From the NCBI GenBank assembly GCA_964468125.1, contig CAYXVF010000116.1, positions 1-18,672 of the forward strand: a stretch of DNA of 18,672 bases, in the 5' to 3' direction. Positions 1 through 6,495 of the stretch are shown here, in pieces. Under the pieces are notes generated by a model. The model ran no database searches and was not told where the DNA came from. It saw nothing but the letters and a program-made list of their open reading frames with translations. This DNA is from CAYXVF01 sp964468125 (lineage in GTDB: Bacteria; Myxococcota; XYA12-FULL-58-9; CAYXVF01). The stretch's first letter is position 1, and each line of letters opens with the position of its first letter. The position numbers were made by a program, and so were the translations under genes.

Positions 1-1097
1 CGGTCGATGGTGCGCACGTCGCAGCGGGCGTTCGCACGAATCGCGCAGTCGGAGTCTTCGATCGAGTTCTTGGCCGACACCTTGGTCCAACCGTCGCCGT
101 CGGCGTCGCAAGCGGTCGCCTGGGCGAGGGCGGCCTTGGCAATGAAGAAGCCCTCGCTTGGGACGCAGAGACACGAGTTTTCGCCGGAGGCAGTCGTGAT
201 CGGATACAGACCCTGCTGATTCGGTCCGTCGCAAGGCGGGCAAGCCTTACACGTGCCGTCGGTCGGATTGAGCGCGCTGCCTGCCGGGCATGCATCAGCC
301 GCGACGTTACAGGTCGCAGGGTCGAACTCAACGCAGCGCGCATCGACGCCTGGGTCTGCGACACACAGCTCCGTGGATGGATCACAACTCACGTCTGAAC
401 ACGTCAGCGGTGCGCGGCAGCTGCCTGCAACCTCGATGTTTCCGGAGAGACAGTCACCGCACTCCGCGCCGGAGCCGGACTCCACGCACTCGCGGTTCTC
501 CGCCGTGCACGAATCCAGAATGCTGTCGGGATCGCCCGCTTCGCAGTTGGCGGACGCGTTGGCGTCGCAGCTCATGGTCGTAGCGTTCCAGTCGAAGCCG
601 GCTTCGCACTCGGCGATGCAGGTGGGCGTGCCGCTTTGCACCTCGCAAAGCTGGCGGTCGGCGCAGGTGATGCTCTCGCAGCCCGTGGTGGCCTCGACGC
701 AGCTTCCGCTCGGTGCGTCCCATTCGAAGCCGGACTCACACTCTTCGAGGCAGGTGGCGACACCCGCGAGCACGTCGCAGAGCTGGCGGTCTGCGCACAC
801 CTTGGTGCTGCAGTCGTCGTCGCCGCCGCCACCGCTACCGGTGACACGGCAGGCGCCGTTTACGCACGACGATCCGGCGCCGTAGTAGTCCACTCGCTGG
901 CATTCGGCGTCGCCCAGGCACTCCTGGCAGGCTCCGGAAATGCAGATGCGGCCGAAGGTGTCTGGATTCGCATCGCACTGCGCGCTCGAGTCGCAGCGAT
1001 CGTCCGGGTCAGTTCCGCCACCGTCGCTATCGGCCGGTCCGCAGGAGGTAAGGATGAGTGCCGAGGCCAATGCGACGGCGAAACGTTTGCAATACAT
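1..1097 (-). CDS. Cysteine-rich lipoprotein with EGF-like repeats (3' end off the window)
   Basis: The frame is open from an ATG at 1097 to the left edge: 365 complete codons, with no stop inside the window. The N-terminus is a lipoprotein signal peptide, a basic start (MYCKRF) then a short hydrophobic run ending in lipobox LTSC, so the mature protein should be lipid-anchored and exported. It then carries an Asp/Gly-rich linker, two tandem 44-residue cysteine repeats (CADRQLC...C...CExGFxW...SC), further cysteine pairs, and near the edge a DADGDGW segment resembling calcium-binding D-x-D-x-D-G loops. Start choice: GAGGGGG lies 9 bases upstream and overlaps the stop of the preceding gene, 14 bases away, so the two are probably cotranscribed and translationally coupled. 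The function is unknown; secreted structural or adhesive roles are only guesses. The ATG start and signal peptide are clear; the family name is not. Confidence 0.82.
   Translation of the reverse strand, partial: MYCKRFAVALASALILTSCGPADSDGGGTDPDDRCDSSAQCDANPDTFGRICISGACQECLGDAECQRVDYYGAGSSCVNGACRVTGSGGGGDDDCSTKVCADRQLCDVLAGVATCLEECESGFEWDAPSGSCVEATTGCESITCADRQLCEVQSGTPTCIAECEAGFDWNATTMSCDANASANCEAGDPDSILDSCTAENRECVESGSGAECGDCLSGNIEVAGSCRAPLTCSDVSCDPSTELCVADPGVDARCVEFDPATCNVAADACPAGSALNPTDGTCKACPPCDGPNQQGLYPITTASGENSCLCVPSEGFFIAKAALAQATACDADGDGWTKVSAKNSIEDSDCAIRANARCDVRTID
549..812 (-). repeat. Two tandem 44-codon cysteine repeats
   Basis: Within the partial lipoprotein gene two consecutive 132-bp units (812-681 and 680-549) encode near-parallel peptides. 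Each has a CADRQLC core, then TC, ExC, GFxW and SC at matched positions. The DNA core agctggcggtc recurs at 649 and 781, exactly 132 bases apart. The cysteine pattern resembles an EGF-like or other small disulfide-bonded domain. The copies have diverged mildly, which suggests duplication of one domain rather than a recent amplification. Confidence 0.8.
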
Positions 1098-1106
1098 AGT
1101 GAGAAG

Positions 1107-1113
1107 CCCCCTC
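1107..1113 (-). promoter_or_regulatory. Ribosome binding site overlapping the upstream stop codon
   Basis: On the minus strand GAGGGGG begins inside the TGA stop of the 1,698-aa lipoprotein gene (1112-1114) and lies 9 bases before the ATG at 1097. A terminating ribosome would sit on this site, which favours coupled translation of the two lipoprotein genes and supports the 1097 start. Confidence 0.7.
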
Positions 1114-4100
1114 AAAACGGAGTGAAGTCCGTGTAATAGACAAAGATTCGAATGTCCGTGAGTGACGAGAGGTCGATGTCTTGGTTGACCGCCTCGTCGA
1201 GCGAGTTGAAGACGATGTCCCAACGGCTGTTGACCACCGGCCGGTCGCGCAGCGTCGTATTCGAGTACACCGCGGGGTCGAAAACGCGCTGGCCGTTGAA
1301 GAACGGGTTGATCACCGCCGTGCGCTCCGGGAGTTGATAGTAGTCGAGCGCGTCGTCGAGGCCACGGATTACGCCGGTACCTCGCGCCCGAAGATACACG
1401 CGGCCTACCGCGTCGCCCACTCGGGCGCCGACGATCTCCGCTTCGATGCGCTCGATTTTGTGGTTGCGGGTGAGCGGTGAGAGCTCATCCAAAGAGCTCG
1501 AAAAGCTCAGGACTGTGTGGCCGAGCTCGTTGATGTAGCGCGGGTCGGTGAGGGCTTGGCGCAGAGCCGCGACCCGATCGGCCTGCGAGAGGGTGGCGAC
1601 GTCGTCGCCGTAGCGCGGCACGCGGAGGATGTCGTCGCGAACCGAGATCACCGCCACGCGCGTGGACGGGGCGCCAAAACGCTCCTCGAAGGCGATGAAG
1701 CTGTCTTCGAGATCGTCGAGGTAGCTCTCGAGCGAAATGTCTCCGTAGCCGACCATGCGCACAAGGAAGAGGTCGCCGAAGGCGCCGTAGCTCTCGCTCG
1801 TGTAGTACTCGTAGATCTTTGTCGCCTTGTAGGCTTCGCGCAGGGCGGACTCGAAGGTGCGCTCCGCGTTCAAGATCGCGTCGTTCTTATAGATGCGGAC
1901 GTTGGGATCGTTGCGCGCGGCTTCGAGGTTGATGGTTTGNNNNNNNNNNNNNNNNNNNNNNNNNNNNNNNNNNNNNNNNNNNNNNNNNNNNNNNNNNNNN
2001 NNNNNNNNNNNNNNNNNNNNNNNNNNNNNNNNNNNNNNNGTGAGCTCATCCTCGAAGGTGTTCTGAATTCGAGTCAGCTCGTTTTGGAACGCAACCCCAT
2101 CGGTCTCATAGGCACGCGACGTGGCGAGCGCCTGATCTTCTTTTTGTGCGGCTACCGCGGCACGCTGCCGGGCAAAAGCAAACTGCTTCTCAAAAGCATT
2201 GGTGTCCTGCGGATCCAATACGGGGAAGGGGATCTCGTCCGGCGCGAATCCAAAATACTGGACGTCGGCCTGCACCTCTTCATAAACCTTGCGCATCTGC
2301 AGCATCGATGACCGATACCCCAGGGCCGCTCGGCGCACCTGCTCAGCCACCTGTGCTCGCTCGGAGATCGGCACGACCTGTCGCAAACGAAGCATCAGGT
2401 GCGAGAGGATCACCGATTCGATGTAGGCCGAGGCATAGGAGCGCTCGACCACGCGGGTGGCGAGGTCAGAGCGATTGAAACCGCGGTAGCGTTGCGCGAT
2501 CTCACTCCATACCCGGGATTTCTGGGCGGAGGCGCGGATCAAGCGATCGATGTACGCGGTGATGGTCCCCAGGCTGACGAAGTTCTGTTGCGCGGGCCCG
2601 TTGATGGCTTGCCACAGCGCGGGGGCGAGACCGTAAAAGCGATCGAGGGCGAGCTGGTAGGTCTGTGCCGCGCGGTAGAGCTCGTACATCTCGTAGCCGG
2701 CGCCGCCCGACAGATCGATCCCGCCGGGCTCAAAGCGCGAGCCCAAAAACCCAAAGACTGAAGCGGACGCGAGATCGAAACGTGCGGCGGATGCGCGGGT
2801 GAATGCGTCGTCCCCGAGCATCACGAGCAGCTCGGAGTAGAGTCGCTCAAAGCCGTCCACCACGACGGGGCCTGTGTCGTCAAACGCAAAGTTCAGCTCG
2901 AGCGCGTCGCCCACCGGGCCCTGCATGCTGCCGAGGTTGCCGTAGTAGGTGGTGTAGAGGTGCGTGAGGCAGCTCAGGCGCGCGCCGATCTCCTCGATGG
3001 CCGCCGGGTCGTAGCAGTAGGGCAGAGCACTCGTGCCCTCACTGCACTGCGCCGGGGCAAATCCCAGGCCAGAGCCATCGCGAGCTCGGAAGCGGAACCG
3101 GTAGCGGAACGCGTCTTCGATGGCCGGCTGCAGCGGCACGTATGCGTTCGCGTCTCCGGCTTGGAAGAACTGCTTGCCGTCGCGCAGGTCACGGCGGTTT
3201 TGCTCGCAGCTCACCGCGTTTGAATCGGTGCAACGCCAGATGGGATCGAGACGGATGCCGTTGAATGTGCCGTCGACGGCGTTCGCTTCCCAGTCAGCGA
3301 ATACTTCGTGGCAGGTGCCGTTTTGCTGACAGGGTGAACTGCGGACTTGTGAGTCCGTGCGCGTGCCAGGGTACGCGAAGAACCGAACCGTGCTGCCCGG
3401 CGGGCAGGAGAGTGCTTCGTTGGGGTCGGACGGCGTGCCTCCGCCGGCTCCAGGCCCTGAATCAAAATACCCCACGGTCTCAAATCCACCGGCGCCGTTG
3501 GCGAGGCTGGAAACGCAGAGATAGTGCACCTGGCCGGACCCGAAGGTCGCGCCGCCAGAACCAACGACGCCATTCAGGAGCACGCCGGCGAGTGCATTCG
3601 CATTGGCCGCGAGGTTTCCGGCGTTGACCGTGAGCGACGTCTCGGCGCTGACGTCCGTAAGGAGCTGGTCGCTGCACAGGGCTCCCAGGGCGCTCGGAGC
3701 GCCTGTGCTCGTGTCCTCTTGCGGATTACCGGCAAAATCTTCTGCTTCCAGCTCCGCGCCGCTGCGGGTCAACAGCATATAGCCGTAAGCGGAGAAGTCG
3801 TCGTTCGGGTTCGTGCTCAGAAAAGACTCGAAGCGCTCGCGGAAGATCACAAAGAGCTGATCGTTGTTGATGAGCCCTCCGTCCACTAGCTCCAGGCGTC
3901 GTGTGCGCGGGTTGCCGTCCGGCACCGGATTGCTGCGGGCAAGCGAGATATTCGTTGCCTCCGCGTCTTTGCCGATGGAGACGGGCACGAGGGTGTCGAG
4001 GCAATCCCGGCGCAGTCGGATCCCTTCCTCCGCGTCGAATACCGTCCCCTCCGTAAAGCCATCGACGAGCCAGGGAGTGTCCACCGCGGAAAAATCCGTG

Positions 4101-6208
4101 GGGCAGGTGCCGCTCGAGCTCGTGCGCCCGCCGATCACGATCTTCGCATCGAGCGCGTTCAGTGCCGCAAAGCACGTGTCTTCGTTGACGGCGGTGCATT
4201 CGGTGGGGTCCCCCGCGAAGCGCAGGCTGAGCGCCGGGTTGCCGCTGTATTGCAGCGAGCCCGGCGTGTGAATGCGACCCTCGAACTGGCTGGTGCTCGT
4301 CCGCTGGAGGTGAATGCTGAAGGGAAAGTCGACCACACCGGTGGGAATCGGCTGGGTCGAGACGTTGTCCGAGTAGTTTACGACCCCGTTCTCGCTGAGG
4401 TAGCAGGCCACGCCGTCGTTCGCGTTGGCGGCGTCGCAGGCGGCGCGGGTACTCTCCCAATTCCACGAGCCGCTCTGGGTCGATGCGAGGATCGCGTTCC
4501 ACCCCTCAAAGCTCCGCGGCGATTCGCCCGCGCTAAACTGCGACCACTTGTTCATGAAGGCGTTGCCCAGGTCGGATCGAGAAGGTCGACCGGCGTCGAT
4601 CCAGTCGTCAATCTCGTCGGCGCCGAAGCTCGCGAAGTAGTAGATCTTGCCGCTCCAGCGGCCTTCCAAGGTCTCCGCGTAACTCAGGCTCAAGCGCTGC
4701 GCACCCATGCCCTCGCCCTCGATGACGAGCGCGCCCTCCCACTCCGGAAACTCATCGGTGTTGGCGTTACCGACCGACACCAGCGCGCTGTCCCCCGCGA
4801 GCGCGGTCACCTCGTAGCTCGACTGCGTCCGCTCCTCGCCAGGCGCTCCCAAAGTGAGCCAGGAAAGGGGATTCACGTCGACAAAGACTCGGCCATTGTC
4901 CGTTCTTCGCGTGTGGCTGGCCTTGCGAATGGTGAAGCTGCGAGCACGTTTGCTTTCGTTCACAATCGCGAAAGTGGCGCTCGTTCGCTGGCCATTGAAC
5001 GACAACGCGATGTCCGAGAGTGAAAAAGTCCCGGTGATCGGTGAGCTCGGCGGCCCCTCGCTCTCCGCGAGCGGCTCGCAATAGCCGACCTCGCCGTCGG
5101 TGGCGGCACAAAACTGCCCCTCCGCGCAGTCGAACGAGTCTACGCGGCAGGGAATGCGGCAGGTCTTGCGATGACAGTCGAGGCCCGCCGGGCAGTCCGA
5201 GTTCTGTTCGCAGCTCGAATAGCACCGGCCACCTATGCACGATTGGAAGTCGGGACATTGAATGTCGCCCGAGCAAGCCGCGGGGCTCGTGCCCTCGGCA
5301 ACGCAAGAACCGTCGACGCAGACGCTCCCGGAGAGGCAGCCGGCCAAGAGCCCATCCGGACCGCATTCGCGCACACCGGCGGCGGTGACGAGATCGCCCG
5401 AGCAGGGGCTGTAGCACTTGGGTACGGCCGGGGGGTGCAAAACCTCACCCGGCTCGCGGACGCAGACTCCGGTTACACACACACCGCCAGCCAGGCAGCT
5501 GCCGCTGCTGAAGCAGGTGCAGCCGAGATCGCCCAAGTCGCAGGGAACACAGGTTCCGGCCGCACAGCGATTGCCCGCGGTGCAGGTGCCATCGCTGCGG
5601 CACGCCGCGCCCGTTTGACCTGCGGTTTCTACGCAGACGACGCCATCGCGGCAGCGCGCGCCACTGTCACACGAACCCCCATCGCAACGGCAGAAGAGTT
5701 CGCCCGGGGTGCATTCGATTGGCTGGCAGACGCCGTCCCGACAGACACTGCCCGACGCGTCACAGGCGCCGCCGCTGCGGCATGAGCAGCCGAGCTGACC
5801 GGGAGGGCACTCCGTTGATACGCATTGCTGGCCGTTGCACGCGAGGTCGTCGCTGGAGCAGGTTCCGCCGTCGAGACAGCCGCACCCTTCTTGTCCCGCG
5901 TCACAGGCGACCGCGACGCAGACATCGCTTTGGCAATCGAGCCGAGTCGCGAGCGACGCGGTCGGGTTGCAGGTGTCGTTGCTAAAGCACGCGCAGCCCT
6001 CGCTGCCGGGAGTACAAGCGGTCTGCACGCATCGATTTTCGATGCAGGTGAGCTCGCCGCGGCAGGGAAGATCACCGTTCGCGCATTCGCAATCCTCGGT
6101 TCCCGGTGTGCACTCAGTGGCGCCGGTCTCGCCGCTGCCGCATCCGGTGGCTGCGAGGGTGACCATGAGAATCGGATGCGCCAGCAGTTTCCACGTCTTA
6201 GTCGACAT
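1112..6208 (-). CDS. Giant lipoprotein: cysteine-rich stalk, beta domain, helical body
   Basis: The protein is about 1,698 aa, of uncertain length because 100 N interrupt it near residue 1390. The chosen start is the ATG at 6208, with AAGGGAG 9 bases upstream. It begins a signal peptide (MSTKTWKLLAHPILMVTLAA) with lipid cysteine C23 (ATGC). The frame stays open up to 6364, but that extension hides the signal. Residues 31-378 hold about seven cysteine-rich modules of roughly 30 residues (C-T-P-G-x3-C-x-C), then two or three others. Residues 390-520 look like an extracellular beta domain. Around 1040-1390 is a long, mostly helical, charged stretch. The C-terminus after the gap ends in beta-strand-like sequence with NQDIDLSSLTDIRIFVYYTDF. 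I do not recognise a named family. The helical body plus terminal W...DIDLSSLTDIRI...YT pattern loosely recalls the C-terminal part of Tc toxin A subunits, a weak inference. It precedes another cysteine-rich lipoprotein by 14 bases. Confidence 0.85.
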   Translation of the reverse strand: MSTKTWKLLAHPILMVTLAATGCGSGETGATECTPGTEDCECANGDLPCRGELTCIENRCVQTACTPGSEGCACFSNDTCNPTASLATRLDCQSDVCVAVACDAGQEGCGCLDGGTCSSDDLACNGQQCVSTECPPGQLGCSCRSGGACDASGSVCRDGVCQPIECTPGELFCRCDGGSCDSGARCRDGVVCVETAGQTGAACRSDGTCTAGNRCAAGTCVPCDLGDLGCTCFSSGSCLAGGVCVTGVCVREPGEVLHPPAVPKCYSPCSGDLVTAAGVRECGPDGLLAGCLSGSVCVDGSCVAEGTSPAACSGDIQCPDFQSCIGGRCYSSCEQNSDCPAGLDCHRKTCRIPCRVDSFDCAEGQFCAATDGEVGYCEPLAESEGPPSSPITGTFSLSDIALSFNGQRTSATFAIVNESKRARSFTIRKASHTRRTDNGRVFVDVNPLSWLTLGAPGEERTQSSYEVTALAGDSALVSVGNANTDEFPEWEGALVIEGEGMGAQRLSLSYAETLEGRWSGKIYYFASFGADEIDDWIDAGRPSRSDLGNAFMNKWSQFSAGESPRSFEGWNAILASTQSGSWNWESTRAACDAANANDGVACYLSENGVVNYSDNVSTQPIPTGVVDFPFSIHLQRTSTSQFEGRIHTPGSLQYSGNPALSLRFAGDPTECTAVNEDTCFAALNALDAKIVIGGRTSSSGTCPTDFSAVDTPWLVDGFTEGTVFDAEEGIRLRRDCLDTLVPVSIGKDAEATNISLARSNPVPDGNPRTRRLELVDGGLINNDQLFVIFRERFESFLSTNPNDDFSAYGYMLLTRSGAELEAEDFAGNPQEDTSTGAPSALGALCSDQLLTDVSAETSLTVNAGNLAANANALAGVLLNGVVGSGGATFGSGQVHYLCVSSLANGAGGFETVGYFDSGPGAGGGTPSDPNEALSCPPGSTVRFFAYPGTRTDSQVRSSPCQQNGTCHEVFADWEANAVDGTFNGIRLDPIWRCTDSNAVSCEQNRRDLRDGKQFFQAGDANAYVPLQPAIEDAFRYRFRFRARDGSGLGFAPAQCSEGTSALPYCYDPAAIEEIGARLSCLTHLYTTYYGNLGSMQGPVGDALELNFAFDDTGPVVVDGFERLYSELLVMLGDDAFTRASAARFDLASASVFGFLGSRFEPGGIDLSGGAGYEMYELYRAAQTYQLALDRFYGLAPALWQAINGPAQQNFVSLGTITAYIDRLIRASAQKSRVWSEIAQRYRGFNRSDLATRVVERSYASAYIESVILSHLMLRLRQVVPISERAQVAEQVRRAALGYRSSMLQMRKVYEEVQADVQYFGFAPDEIPFPVLDPQDTNAFEKQFAFARQRAAVAAQKEDQALATSRAYETDGVAFQNELTRIQNTFEDELXXXXXXXXXXXXXXXXXXXXXXXXXXXXXXXXXXQTINLEAARNDPNVRIYKNDAILNAERTFESALREAYKATKIYEYYTSESYGAFGDLFLVRMVGYGDISLESYLDDLEDSFIAFEERFGAPSTRVAVISVRDDILRVPRYGDDVATLSQADRVAALRQALTDPRYINELGHTVLSFSSSLDELSPLTRNHKIERIEAEIVGARVGDAVGRVYLRARGTGVIRGLDDALDYYQLPERTAVINPFFNGQRVFDPAVYSNTTLRDRPVVNSRWDIVFNSLDEAVNQDIDLSSLTDIRIFVYYTDFTPF
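1940..2039. other. Assembly gap of 100 N
   Basis: One hundred consecutive N interrupt the 1,698-aa lipoprotein gene. A round 100 is the usual placeholder for a gap of unknown size, so the true missing length cannot be read here. Both flanks are open in the same minus-strand frame when the gap is taken as 100, but a placeholder would make that uninformative. The left flank lacks its own start or signal peptide, which favours a single gene over two. Confidence 0.97.
5075..6118 (-). repeat. Cysteine-rich stalk modules of the giant lipoprotein
   Basis: Residues 31-378 are a run of degenerate units of about 30 residues. The first five open with [AE]C-[TPD]-[PA]-G-x3-C-x-C and close with C-x-[DN]-x2-C-V. 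A shortened unit follows, then a CDLGDLGCTC unit, then less regular cysteine pairs up to about residue 378. Regular even cysteine spacing predicts disulfide-stabilised beads forming an extended spacer between the lipid anchor and the C-terminal body. Confidence 0.8.
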
Positions 6209-6495
6209 AGGTCGAGGCTCCCTTTGAACCGCGGTCGGTTCACGGATTAGGCGATCGCGGATCGCGAAATCAACCGAAAAGAAGATCACGTTCGACCACA
6301 TGACTCTTCGGTGGAAACAGTCCGCACATCGCCCAGAAAGAGTGCACGCGAGATGCCACGCCAAATTCTCAATGATTTCAGGTGCTGGGTGGCGTGGCTG
6401 CGTCAGATTCGATCACATCGAGTGGATCGAAATGAGTCAGCGGTAAATCTTCAGTGGAGGAGGTCCTCCGAGGGGAGAGTCGATCTCGCGTCCCC
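6209..6495. other. Intergenic region with inverted repeats
   Basis: This 287-bp spacer lies between the ileS stop and the giant lipoprotein start, and should contain the promoter of the lipoprotein genes, although I find no convincing -35/-10 pair. A strong hairpin at 6408-6431 pairs TTCGATCAC with GTGGATCGAA, with one bulged G and a five-base loop. It has no following T-run on the minus strand, so it is not a classic terminator. A second perfect inverted repeat, GCGATC-GCG-GATCGC, is at 6251-6265, and a GGAGGTCCTCC near-palindrome lies just after ileS. An upstream extension of the lipoprotein frame to 6364 is not supported as coding. Confidence 0.55.

Noticed and set aside
6209..6364. 52-residue N-terminal extension of the giant lipoprotein
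   Set aside because: It would bury the lipoprotein signal peptide, and a good ribosome binding site precedes the ATG at 6208.
6467..6477. GGAGGTCCTCC near-palindrome after ileS considered as a terminator
   Set aside because: The loop would be too small for a stable hairpin and no T-run follows on the minus strand.
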